Made by a program: the position numbers and the translations under genes
Notes under the pieces: generated by a model
Database searches by the model: none
Told to the model about the DNA's origin: nothing
What the model saw: only the letters and a program-made list of their open reading frames with translations
Part shown: positions 1 through 17,300 of the stretch, piece after piece
Numbering within the stretch: the first letter of the stretch is position 1
Layout: the number at the start of each line of letters is the position of its first letter
Source: Plumapathes pennacea
Taxonomy: Eukaryota; Cnidaria; Anthozoa; Antipatharia; Myriopathidae
Assembly: GCA_964036295.1 (NCBI GenBank)
Contig: OZ038465.1
Span: 10,485,667 to 10,549,666, forward strand
DNA: 64,000 nucleotides
Direction: 5' to 3'

Positions 1-5392
<5,392 letters not shown>

Positions 5393-6573
5393 ATGTTCAT
5401 CAACTCAGTACCAAAGAACAAGGATTTCATGAGCCGTGCAAAAATGTTTCGCGGGCTAACGAGTAAGTAATTGTGTCACTTTTTTAAACTCCCAAAGTTC
5501 GATCCTGGTTGTGTTATGTTTGTGTGAACTTTGATAGCGCATGACACTTAGTATTAGACAGAAGCCCCTGGATGGACCATTTTCAAGTTCTTTTCATTCC
5601 ATGCTCTGGCAAAATAATTTCGCTTTCATTTTTGTATTCTCACTGAACATCCTTTCACTCTAAAGTAAAATGTAAATTAGTTTTACCATTTTGTACCTTC
5701 GCCGTCTTAGCCGAAAACATTAATTAAATATTTAAAATGAAGGATCGATTAGTTCCTTTTGATGTGTGCGCAGTTAGTTTGGGACTAATGTAAATTTGCT
5801 CTGAACAACTAAAAAAGTGCAAAAAAACAACTAAAACGAAAGACTACAAAGGAAAATATATATAAGGCTTTTACTTCTTATATGCTCAGGTCGTAAAAAA
5901 TTTAAAGGATGTTTTTATCGCACGTACAATCACAGAAATAAATAAAAATAAAATAAAAAATGACAAATCAGGTTTTCATAAGCCTATAGGCGATGAATTC
6001 CTTATCAGTGCATTATTCAGCCCGCGTACCGCTGTTTCCGCTATTGGCCTTCTCCAAATCGCTTTTCGCTGTGGTTTCCACGCTTTATTTCCAGAAATGA
6101 TTTAACAGTCAACGTTTTTTCCCCCAAAATCTCCAGAATCCAAAACATGGAAGCGACTTTTCCGAGGCCTGCACAAAATATTTAGGACTGAAAAGAGAAT
6201 GGCAAACGAAGGAAAGAAGTCTCGAGGAAGCAAAGAAACAGATGTAATGACACCGAGTTGTGATTACACTACTATGCTGTGGTCAACATCAAGGGATGCA
6301 CTTCGTCCAATTTATGTGACGGAAATCACTCAGAACTTTCCAGAAAACATCTTTTTGCCTTTCGTTACGGCGAAATATAACTCAAGGCGTGCTAAACACG
6401 CGGAGTCAAGTGAAGGACGGACCGCTAATGGCTTCATGTGCAGCAGTTCCGTGGACATCGAGGAAATCTTCGCCTGGGTTTACGACGATGATGTCACTGC
6501 AGGGCTCCTTCAAAATGCTATTAGCACGAAACAATCAAGCTCCGCGACATGTACAAAGTGTAAATACTGTTAA
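5393..6573 (+). CDS. Hypothetical two-exon basic protein (168 aa), orphan
   Basis: Exon 1 (5393-5462) ends at a GTAAGT donor; exon 2 (6137-6573) follows a CTCCAG acceptor. Joined in phase they give 507 nt, a 168-codon frame with a TAA stop. The N-terminus is very basic (residues about 10-55 include RAKMFRGL, WKRLFRGLHKIFR and EKRMANEGKKSRG). The centre is mixed hydrophobic (EITQNFPENIFLPFVTAKY) and the C-terminus ends in a small cysteine cluster, CTKCKYC. No family is recognised. The in-phase splice and clean length support a real gene, but there is no homology or transcript to confirm it. Another ATG at 5383 is in a different frame and reaches a stop in exon 2. Two short downstream open stretches (6643-6820 and 6902-7070) could be further exons if the TAA is bypassed. 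Confidence 0.4.
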
Positions 6574-7715
6574 TGTGAGATACCATCTTAAAATTTGTTC
6601 ACTCTCACTGACAGGCTAAACCTATTCAGTTTCATTTTTGTGCCAGTGCGGTGAAACAAATAGGTTTTCACAGGCGTGTACTGATCGAAAAAATCGTGAC
6701 GGGCGCCAGACGATAAAATACGGAGTGATCCATGTGAACTGTCAGGACGCGGATGTACGAGCACTTGTTTTAAATTCCAAAGTCCTTGAAAAGCTCCCGT
6801 CGTCTGAAATTTCCGTTTAAACGTGACTACTAGAAATACGATAATCGCATATACCCCCTCACTCTGCCATTGATGGGACTTTTACTTTTGGTAACTCCCA
6901 GTAAGAGTAGCCTTTGTTTTACCGAAATGTTGACTCAATCTTTTCTTCGAACTCAAGTGCTACACGCAAAGGAAGGAGAAAAAGAATGGTGCGTGTTATA
7001 CTTTTGCGTTGAAAAAAGAATCGATTGCGTGACGAAGTACGTATTTCCCACGGTCGGCACGTCAAATTAATTCATACAGTCTGCCAAGCACGTTCTCGAA
7101 ATTTAATACTCAAAGTTTGAAGTTGGTCGGCCGTCGTAGTACGGGAAAAAAGGAACACTGATTTTCTAATTTCGAATTCATAGGCAGTACAATTAAATAG
7201 GCTTCCTGTGCGATTTGTTTCTACTACTGCATGCACCAGACTCAGGCATGCATATTTAATAGGCTCGAATTGTTTTGTATTTGAACCCACTCAAAACAGC
7301 AAAATTTCTCCCAGAATCAAAGCAAAACTTGAACAGTTTACTTCAAATTATACACGGGCTTCAGACCCAGTAATACTTCTAAGGGCTTGTGAACGATTTT
7401 CGCTGCAATCACCGCGTGTCAGATTACAGAAAAATAAGACATCTGACTAAATTATTCAAGACTCCAAGTTCCGATTGCTCTGAGCAAATACGGTAGCCGA
7501 AACTGGCGACAGAAGCGTAGTAAAACAATACTTCGAAGGAAAATGATCAGCATACAGATTTTAATACATTCTTGAAGTGATCGAGTTACAAAATATATAT
7601 TTGTCACGGTGATTGTTCGATTTCCACTGACTAACCTTTGTTGCTTGTCCTTTCTAAATAAGTATCTGAGTTTAACACATAACGGCGTCTGAAGCTCCCG
7701 ATTTGCTTTCAAGCA
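6574..7715. other. Intergenic, no supported gene
   Basis: Only short open stretches are seen. Plus-strand 6643-6820 follows a plausible acceptor and encodes a cysteine-containing segment (CGETNRFSQACTD). Plus-strand 6902-7070 encodes a segment ending VFPTVGTSN. They might be exons of the orphan gene on the left, but no in-phase join was found. Confidence 0.3.
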
Positions 7716-7980
7716 CTGTTCCCTTTGCGGAGTTGTCTGTGTTTCCCGCTTCTGTTCATGTCGCTTTTGGTCGGCATTCATGCGCTGTTGTCTTAATTTG
7801 CGGAGTCTTCTCTTCGGCCCGCTTTTTCTCCTGAAGTTTCCGATTTGGGTTCAAGCGCTGTTCTCTTTGCGGAGTTGTCTGCATTACCCGTTTCTGTTCA
7901 TGTCGCTTTCGATCGGCATTCATGCGCTGTTGTTCGCTCGTTTCACGATTTCGCCTTGCTCGTGCCTGTTCCCTTCTCAT
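7716..7980 (-). repeat. Two degenerate copies of a charged-peptide repeat
   Basis: A segment of about 74 bp at 7716-7790 recurs with roughly 90 percent identity at 7857-7932, 141 bp further on. Read on the minus strand both give Arg/Glu/Gln-rich peptide (for example MNADRKRHEQKR). Charged repeats of this kind precede some transposon-encoded proteins, but no catalytic domain is visible here, so I call it a repeat and not a gene. Confidence 0.45.
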
Positions 7981-8312
7981 TTGAAGACGAGCTTCGCGTG
8001 TGTTTCAAGTTTTTCAGTTAAGTTTTCCATTTTCGTGAACGCAGCTACGATATATTGTTGCTTCGTTCAAATCTAAATGCTTCGTTCAAATCTCATCTCT
8101 AAGTTATTCCGAGTAAAACAACAGGGCACACGTGATCGATCCGGCCTTTGTTATTGGTTAGCGGGGTAACCGCGCCTAAAGTCGTACGCCAGACAGACTG
8201 ACTGACAGACAACGTTAAATTTCGAGATGGCGACAGGCTTGGAGTCCCCAAGTAGGCGGTATAATATTGCTGCATTAGTGTCGTGAGTATTTCCCTCACT
8301 TCGTTCGGGGAA

Positions 8313-8344
<32 letters not shown>

Positions 8345-8741
8345 AGAAAAGAAAAAAGCAATTTGTGCATCTGGCGCAGGCGCTTGAGTGAAAAATATTA
8401 ATCTTCAGTGCGGAGTTTTTTTTAACCCTTCAACTGCCGAGTAATAAAATGCGTTTGTTTTGTTCCGAAACATACTTTCACCGAGCCGTTTTTTTAAATA
8501 TATAAATTACCGTATATAAAATCAAACGCGAGCGCGAAACAAACGAAGGTGTTTTTTTTGGTTGGTGGGGGATTAAACGATCCGCTAAACTTAGTTCTCC
8601 TATAAAGTTCTCCCTTACAATCACTGCCCACAGTCTTTAATGCAAATTCAAGTTTAGTGTAAAACGGGTTTAGTATAAAATTTAGTGTTGCGATAGTAAT
8701 GTTTATATGGCAACAACAACAACAACAAAAAAATTAATTAA
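7981..8741. other. Intergenic with A-rich microsatellite
   Basis: The only structure seen is an A/GAAA-rich run at about 8309-8357 and a short CAA run just before the TTAA element at 8738. No coding signal. Confidence 0.5.
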
Positions 8742-9057
8742 AGGTGAAGTAATACGGGCAACATTTTCTTGCAACTTGTCGCGCAACAAAGTTGCGTAGC
8801 AAGTTGCGGCCTGTTGTTTGCACGTATTACTACCTACGCACGCAACTTGTTTTGCAACAGAATTTCGTGTTGCGAGTTGCGGCAACATGTTGCAAAAAGT
8901 AGAACCTGAGTCTACTTTTTGCAACATGTTGCCGCAACTCGCAACACGAAATTTTGTTGCGTGCGTAGGTAGTAATACGTGCAACACAGGCCGCAACTTG
9001 CTACGCAACTTTGTTGCACGACGAGTTGCAAGAAAATGTTGCCCGTATTACTTCACC
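8742..9057. mobile_element. Long foldback MITE at TTAA
   Basis: Almost the whole 316 bp folds on itself: the left arm starts AGGTGAAGTAATACGGGCAA and the right arm is its inverse, ending TTGCCCGTATTACTTCACC. The arms meet at a short centre near 8905. It is rich in GCAAC/GTTGC repeats. TTAA lies on each side (8738-8741 and 9058-9061), the target-site duplication used by piggyBac-like transposases. No coding capacity. Confidence 0.85.
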
Positions 9058-9061
9058 TTAA

Positions 9062-9595
9062 GGTGATTCCATCGAAAAAGAAATAGTAATTGAATTTTCT
9101 TAAAACTTTGCACAATTAGTAATTACTTCTAGTACATTAAAAAAATAAAATAAAAATAGGGGGTCACCATGAAAAAATAGGCATTTTGATCATCTGGACG
9201 CTTGCCCTGAAACGCCTAAAAACATATTGTAATAGTGATTCAATGATAATATTTCAAAATTGAGTAAAGATATTTTGTCTAAATTTCGATATATCATGGG
9301 GAGTCGTATTTTCTTAAAATACATGAAATAAAAAAGGGGGGTCACCATGCTCGTTTTTGCGCAATTGTCCAGGAAAGGGCGAATTCACTTTAAAATACGT
9401 CTTTCCGAGAGGGGACTGGGGCGAGTTTCAACTTTAAAGGTGGCTGCTTCCACAAGGAACGACAAAAAATAAAACTTATTTGCGTAACGAGTATAAAGAA
9501 CTTTCGATCTTGAAGTTTCGGTGGTTCTTAATGTCCACCATCTCAAAAGTGTTGTGCGCACTAAAGATGCGCAATGCAAAACTAGGGAATCACCT
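9062..9595. mobile_element. Second TTAA-flanked non-autonomous element
   Basis: Terminal inverted repeats GGTGATTCC (9062) and GGAATCACC (ending about 9595) are each bounded by TTAA. The left TTAA (9058-9061) is also the right TTAA of the adjacent foldback. Inside, a run of G followed by GGTCACCATG occurs twice (about 9160 and 9340). No transposase frame is present. Confidence 0.7.
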
Positions 9596-9711
9596 TAAGA
9601 AACAAGTATATAGCATTTCAGACAAAGAACAATCATTTAACGACAACATTCGAAACATTTATTCTTTAAACTATACAAATATACAATGTCTTCATATTAT
9701 AAAACGGTTAT

Positions 9712-9942
9712 TTGTGGCATAAAAATACATCTTTCGTTCGACTTAATAAGAACTTACAGACGAGATCCGCGTTATCTATTCATCGGACATGTCTTCTTTG
9801 TATGGCCTACAAAGAGAAGAATAGAAATCAAACAGCGCGATGCATTAGTCCAGTGTATTATTTATGCTGCACATGTCACTTTAAGAAGCGCGGCCCACAC
9901 AAGCAAATCTGCCCACACGCCAGTATAACAACCAGTGATTAG
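9712..9942 (+). pseudogene. Cysteine-rich fragment, possibly a transposase C-terminus
   Basis: The frame ends in a TAG at 9940-9942 and contains the spaced cysteines RTCLLCMAYKEK, ARC, CCTC and a final GPHKQICP. Pairs of CxxC with a trailing His/Cys resemble the cysteine-rich tail of piggyBac-type transposases, and two TTAA elements lie directly to the left. That link is inference; the N-terminal catalytic domain is absent. It also superficially resembles a zinc knuckle. Confidence 0.3.
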
Positions 9943-9969
9943 GTGTGCATGGCAGTTTTCTGTGGGTGT

Positions 9970-10075
9970 GTAACACTGTTCTGTATGGGCACGTGACACT
10001 GTTATGTGTAGCACGTGACACTGTTCTGTATTGGCACGAGACGCTGTTCTGTACGGGCACGTGACACTGTAGTTC
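9970..10075. repeat. Short tandem repeat (GGCACGTGACACTGTTCTGT units)
   Basis: Four to five imperfect units of about 25 bp built on GCACGTGACACTGT, so CACGTG E-box palindromes recur at about 9989, 10012 and 10060. It lies at or just beyond the 3' end of TOP3A. Confidence 0.7.
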
Positions 10076-10159
10076 GGTGAAGAGTTTCATAAATTCCTCT
10101 CTGCCCAACACTATCCTTACCCACCCTTTCCCTCAGTTCCTCAGATAAGCACAACTTAC

Positions 10160-11300
10160 CCTCTTGCCTGCACGACGTGCACTTTCTTTTCGTCCCTCTC
10201 CTGGGAGGCCCTGGCCCACCACGCCCTCTTGCAGGTCCTCCCCGGCCCCTACCCCTTCGTGTCTGGTCTCTGCTGCTAAAACTCCCAAACGAGGCACCAG
10301 CGTCGTCACTCCACTCGAAGAAGCCGCAACCCTGACCCATGGGCTTAGCGCAGCAGTAGAACTGCCGGCCTTTATTCGGGCCTTCTTTTGACACGGTGCG
10401 CCTGTGGACCGGGACGAGGATTGCACAACTCAGAAGTTTAGTTAGTATTGTACTTACGCGTTGTTGCGTGGTGTTCATGATTCGGGGATGATAACGAAGA
10501 CATTGACTACTAATAATGGTTATTACAACAAGTACGATGATAATGTTGATGCCGTGGATGTTATTGATGGTGGTGATTATTGATAGTGGTGATGATGATT
10601 TGGTTGATAATATTGATGGTGATGATGATTTGGATGATATTATTGGTGGTGGTGATAATGATTTGGATGATATTATTGGTGGTGGTGATAATGATTTGGA
10701 TGGTAATATTGATGGTTGTGATAATGATTTGGATGATAATATTGATGGTGATAATGATTTGGATGGTAATATTGATGGTTGTGATAATGATTTGGTTGAT
10801 AATATTGATGGTGATGATGATTTGGATGATAATATTGATGGTGGCGATGATGATTTGGATGATATCATTGGTGGTGGTGATAATGATTTGGATGATAATA
10901 TTGATGGTTGTGATAATGATTTGGATGATAATATTGATGGTTGTGATAATGATTTGGATGATGATTATTGATGGTGAAGATGATGTGAATGATAATATTG
11001 ACGGTGGTGATAATATTGATAATGATGATAATGATTATGATGACAAATACGACGATAGCGACAGCAATTTACCTGACTGAGGGGTTTCCACACTGGCAAG
11101 CTGGAGCTTCATCTTCAGAGCGTCTGAAACAAGACAAAGAAGCTGATCAGACGTGCACAAAATCAGATATTCAGATAACATGTACACCAAATTTGTATCA
11201 GTATTTCTAATGTGTCACAAAATATAGAATCTGTTCTCCCTTCACCCACCAAACAAAACAACACCCCAAAAAACTAACTACTGACAACGACAAAAAAAAA

Positions 11301-11388
<88 letters not shown>

Positions 11389-14300
11389 TTTCAGCTCAAA
11401 GGGAAAGGTTTGCTGTTTTACCGTGACGTAAAAGAGCCTCCATCATGGTACGATCCCCCTAAAGAAAAGAAAATTGTTTAAACGGATATGCAGGACATCA
11501 CGTCAGTGCTGAGTTTAAGAGTCCATCAAGAATCAAGTCAAACTAAGTCTTGTAAACCAACGCGCGTACTGGAAACGACAAGTTATAAAGGTGTATGCGT
11601 GTGGGTCAAGGTTCAGACAGCCTTTTCAAATCGAAATTCAAGGACTTTTCTTGTCAAGGTCAATTTTAGTCTTTTTCAAAGGCTTAAAATTACCTGTTGA
11701 CCTAACAAAATGTCTAGCATTCTTTAATGATTTTCAGAGGTTTTCCCTGTGCTGTTCCTTGAAAGGCGCTTGACCTGCCACGAACGCAGAGTCAAATTGC
11801 CAGTCGAATCATTGCTGTTCTGATCGACTTAATACCTAAAACATCACGAACGTTTAAGGACTGTTGTTTAAATTCAACGACTTCTCAAGGCATCGTACAA
11901 ATTCAAATGACTTTTGAAACAAGCAGTCAGATTCAAGGACTTCTCAAGAGATTGTACGAGCCCCGTTGGTGTATACAAGTACGTGTTAGCAGCTTATCCA
12001 AGGGCATTTTATCCTTTTCGCCAACTAGAACGCTCACAGTGCTTCAGCCCGCATTAAGTCGTTCACTAACCTTGTGTGTTGGAGTTGAAGGCATTGGAGG
12101 GGCGCAGAGGAGCAGGACCGCCTGTAGGTCTGTTAAACGGCTGGTCTGCATCCGCCCACAGGAAAAAGTCGCAGCCACCCTCTCTCTTGGAACATTTGTA
12201 AAACTGTCGCCCTGCGAGAAGAATAAATGTCCTTTTTTAACAGGTTGTCCCCACAATACCTAAGAAGGAGATCTCCGAAGTTTTGCCTCGCTTAGGAAGT
12301 TACGTTCAGGTTTGGGGTTAGGATTAGTTCAGGGTTAAGATTAGGTTACCTAACCTCCCTAAGCACGGCGAAACCTATGTGATCTCCTTTTGACGGATTG
12401 CAAAGCGCACGCACCAGGGTGTACTAGACCGCACATGTTCATATGTCGTTATTTTTAAAGTTAACCAGGTTACCATGCGCGTAAAAACTGTTCCAAGGTT
12501 ACCATGCGCATAGCAATTGTTCCCAGGTCACCCTGCGCGCAGAAATTGTTCCCAGGTTACCCTGCGCACAAAAAATGCTCTCAGGTTACCCCCGGGTAAA
12601 GGTCGACTTTACTCACCAAGAACTGTGAGATGGTGTAGGCTCGGGGAAATAGTGCTGTATCACCCGTATCATGCCTTACCTCTATTGGGTCCATCTTTCT
12701 TTACTATAAGTTTAACTGCTGCATCACCACACATGCAAACAACGCAGTTCTCGCTTCTATAAAAGAAAGATTTACATGCGGTTTAACTTCATAAAAAATA
12801 GAGCATGTTATCGGAGGGGTTTCGTAAAAACAAAGCCAATTAGCCAATCACAAACGCTGTAAGAAGAAAATTCTAACCGACCAAAAACCAAAGATTGGAT
12901 TTTGCTTCTGTTCCTGAATGACTGCTCAAAAGGTCAAACAAAACATTCTTTACAGTTGTTTTGCTACTACTTACGAGGAGTCTGAGAAGTTAGGCGTGAA
13001 ACCTCTATCTGCAAAGGAAAAAGTAAACCGTTTTTTTCCCCTTCAAATGGCGCCATGCAGCAAATAGAAGAAACCCCCACAGGCTCTTTAGCTAGTAATG
13101 AGTCAGACGATAAAGTGCACCTTAAGTGGAAGCCCGCTATACCCTTTGAGATGAAAGATATGACAACTTGCAGTACGGATACCTTGCTCAAAAAAATGTG
13201 ATGCAACTATATATTCTCAGATAATATAAAGAATCCCTTGTATATATTTTTTTCTTGAACACACGCATCAAGAGTTCCGGCTTTTGGTTGGATCGCACTG
13301 TATTCTGGGTAGGTGGGCTCTGATAAAGTGAGCACCAACTCTACAATATCCGTCATTTTGGATTTCACGCTTGGAGCTCAGTCAACTTCTATCCGTTCCA
13401 AAACGTACACATCTACCAAGCTCTAAGCGTGAAATGTAAAATGGCCGATATTGTAGAGTTGCTGCTCACCTTTCTGAGCCCCCGCACCTACCCAAAATAC
13501 AGTGCGATCCAACCAAAAGACGAAGTTCTGATGCATGTTACTGTATGATTAAGAGAATAATGTAAATTGAGTTCAGTCGGTCAAAGTGCTAAAAAACGCA
13601 GCATCTTTTTCCTTGAACTGTATGAAGAATTGGGGCCATTTCGATCAACTTTTACACTTCAAAGCTCCAAATTGGACCGTCTTTCTATCACCACTTTGAC
13701 TTTGGCCGCAACAGTGTTGGACCTCGGACTGGGACAAAAGTGGATTTTATTGTGTAAGGAAACAGGCCTAATTTTATCGAATTGGCCAAGACTCAAGTCA
13801 AAGGGTGAAAGTCTTAATCTGCGCATACAACCTCGACAACAATAAAGAAAACAAGATAACTGGTTTTGCAGTACTTTGACTGATGGCAGGTTCGGCGCGT
13901 CCCCCATTCCATCCTAAAATCTCTTATTTTTCTGATTTTTAAAGGCTCGTTTCGATTCAGTTTCTGATGGACCAATCGTGCTGAAACATGGAACACTTAT
14001 TTTAAATTTGTACGTGCTCTTTCTTGTGACAGTTCAACTTTTTAAATTTGACTAATTAGTATATTAAGACAAGCGAGAATGTGAAAGAAAAGGTACAAAC
14101 CTGAGGAGCCAGGGTTACTGAAAGATCTGTCTGGCGGCGGTCCCTGGTTAGTTCTTCCTGCAAATAATCCCGAGCCCCTGCCGCGTGGTGGCATGTTTTC
14201 TCGTCCCCGCCCTCGCCCCAGGCTTGCACCTCCAGTAGCCCCGCCACGACCTGGGGCTGGACGAGAAACACCTGATGACCTGCCCCTACCCCTGCCAGGC

Positions 14301-17300
14301 TGGGAAGTGCTCGATCTCCCTGAAGAGCGAATTGATAGGTGATTCAGAGAAGAAGAATCAAAACGGCGCTTTAACCATTCACTTTGATTTCACCTACAAG
14401 CTGCCACGTCCTGAACTGTCATATGAAACCTACTCAAACTTAAGTTGTCGATGAGTACGTTCTAATACAGTGTTCAATTTGTTGTTAGGCGGAGTTTATG
14501 TTTTTGTATCTTTAAGGTTAACTTGGACAGAGAAACATGGCAAAAAAATCAACTTTAAAGAGCTATAAAGAGCGATGTTTGGCCAAAGCGAATTATGGAC
14601 TGTCTTAAGAGGTGATTCACATCAACTTTGGCTGCTGCCAAATGTTTCAAAAGTGGGTAAATTGACAGAGAATTTAGAGGATACCACGAAGAGGGAGTTA
14701 AAACAACATCAAAAGACGTCAGTCTTCTTTACCGAAGGTTTGAAGCACAAAGCTATTCCGGTGAAAATGTTAGAAAAAATAGACAGAAAAACTATAAAAC
14801 TATGAGGGAGACCGGCTTGCTCAATTATTTATCTCATTTTGTTCTGTTTACACTATCTGCAAGTGGCTGATTGCTGAGAATAAAGCGCCTTAGCAGTGAT
14901 TCTTCAGATGTCTGAGATCAGGGTATGGGCACACAATTACGATAACACAATTAACACAATTCTAATGAAATGTACCTGTCTCCGACAAGGAGGGTCTCGT
15001 AAGATCCTTCAGGTCTAATAATTCCCTCAGCATCTCATCACAACCACCAACACAGCCAACATACCTGTGAAGAATATATCATATCTGTCTACACTTAAGT
15101 GAAAGTATATCATTAAACTAAACTGAAATAATACCACGACTTGTTAACGGGTTTTGTAAATTTAAGCTATCATTCGTTTGTTTCTCTTGTGAGTTTAACT
15201 TAGAAGTGGACAACAACTTTCTAAGCGTACTCACTCTGTGGGCATTCCTGGAGGTACAGAGCCTCTCTTGAACTTGAACAGAACTTTGTGCACGTCTCCC
15301 GGTCGACACCGTGGACAGAGAGCTTCATGCACAGAAGTTTCAAGAACAAACTTTGGGAGAAAGATGCAAGCTCTGCACCGAGGGTAGCCAGCGCATCCTA
15401 TGATGTAGCTAAATAGAAGTGGAAATGACTTTAAAGTTAATTCACGTGGGGTATTCACATGCGTTGCTATAAAATTGGCCTCATCATCATCGTCGTCGTC
15501 GCTGTCATCATCATCATTATTACAAGCATCACCACCATCGTTATCACCATTACCTTCATCATCACCATCATCACCATTTTCATCACCATCGTCATCCCCA
15601 CCATCGTCACCATCACCGTCACCGTCATCTTTATCACCATCATTAGAGAACTTAAGCACCAGGACGGGAGAGGACGACGGCATCGTCGGTGAAACAATAA
15701 AACTCATTATAACATAGTCGCGATATAAGTCACGTTCTGATTGGTCGAAGAGCGTGCTCCATAACTTTATCGTGCACGCCCGTGCTCAATAATATGACGC
15801 GATCAAATCGCGACGCGATCCTTTCGACTTTTTCTAGCTTTCCTCGTTTATAAATTAACAGAAGCTTTACAACTAAGAAGAGAATAGCTTTATTTTCCGA
15901 AGAAATTTGTACTACATGAAGTCAAACCGGCACCCAAAGGAAATCAGTAATCAAGTCTGAAAAATTCTGTATTTCAACGGTCGGCACAGGAAATTGTATG
16001 AATCAAAACTCACCTATTTCTCGACGGCTTAATTCTCATGGACTAATTAAATCCATCACAGCAAAGATAAATATCCGTCAAGCCTTCAATGGCGTTCATT
16101 CACTCCGAAAGCCGCTATACTTGCAGTGTTTACAGTACAGTTTGCTGGCAGCTCGAATAACAAACAAGTCCGCTCGGCAAACATTTCCATCTCTTTCGCT
16201 TATGGTGATTGTTTACATTCTTCGACGGGTCACTTTGCTTTTCCAGACCCGCATTGTCTGCTATAGTTCAAGGTGAATCTCACGTTGTTTTGAAGCGGCG
16301 ACTTGAAGCGTTCATCTTCAACAATAAATTGTACCGTTCAAAACATTTACATCGTCACGAATTCCAAATTCACCGAAGGCTGCTGGCTTTCACCACGCCA
16401 GGTTAACAGTACTTTGAGTGTTTTCGTCGATTAAACGACATCTTTTTCATCGACACTCATCAACTTTTAGCTGGCAGAAATGTTAGTAAGTTGTGGCGTG
16501 TTTTCAATCATCCAATGAGAGAGTTTGTTTTGCCTTTTGCGCGTCGAAAGAGAATTTTGCATTCAACCAGAAATGAAAATTTGTTTTCGCTCGTAATTTC
16601 GTGTGTCTATGTTGTAAAAGAATTGGTTCATGCTTTTAGCTGTGCATCTATCGAGTTATGGATGCACTTGGGAAGTTGGGAGAGCACTCGTGAAGCTAGA
16701 GTTGCTCTCGGCTACGCCTCGAGCAACTCTTACGCTTCTCTCGTGCTCTCCCAACTTACCGCGTGCATCCATCACTCGATAGACGCACGCTAAGCATGAA
16801 CCAATTCTTAATTGCAGAAGACAAAAGGCGCACGTGAATATGTGAAATTGACATGATCTCGGGTTGTCGTGCTCTCGCGTGCGACTCCAAATGCTTCTTT
16901 TTTACGTCGTTGTCAGGACGTGGACGACATTTTGAGAAATTACAACAATCGTTCTTTAAGGTGGTGTTACACTGGTCGATTTGCAACGACAATTTGCAAC
17001 GATGCGATGTTGCGCTAAAAATCGTTGAGGTGTAACACCCCATTGCGAACGATTTTTCGCGATGTTTGCAGTGCTGCAACGCGTTGCAAGTTTTTGAAAG
17101 CGATTCAAAAACTTGCAACGCCGTTGCGTGGATTTGGAGCAAATCGGCGTTGCAAATCGTCGTTGCGAATCGACCAGTGTAACACCACCTTTATAGTAGG
17201 AGACGATGAAAGCAATAAAACCTCGGGAAAAAAACGGAACAAACTTGAGCAAACTAAGAATAGGCAAAGTTACAAAGACATAAGGATTACAGAGACACTC

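Noticed and set aside
10516..11080. Long plus-strand acidic and Ile/Met-rich open frames
   Set aside because: They lie in a GAT-rich minisatellite within a TOP3A intron; several frames are open at once, which is typical of repeat artefacts.
12467..12597. Regular 32-bp repeats as a CRISPR-like array
   Set aside because: Eukaryotic context, contiguous imperfect units without unique spacers, and no associated genes.
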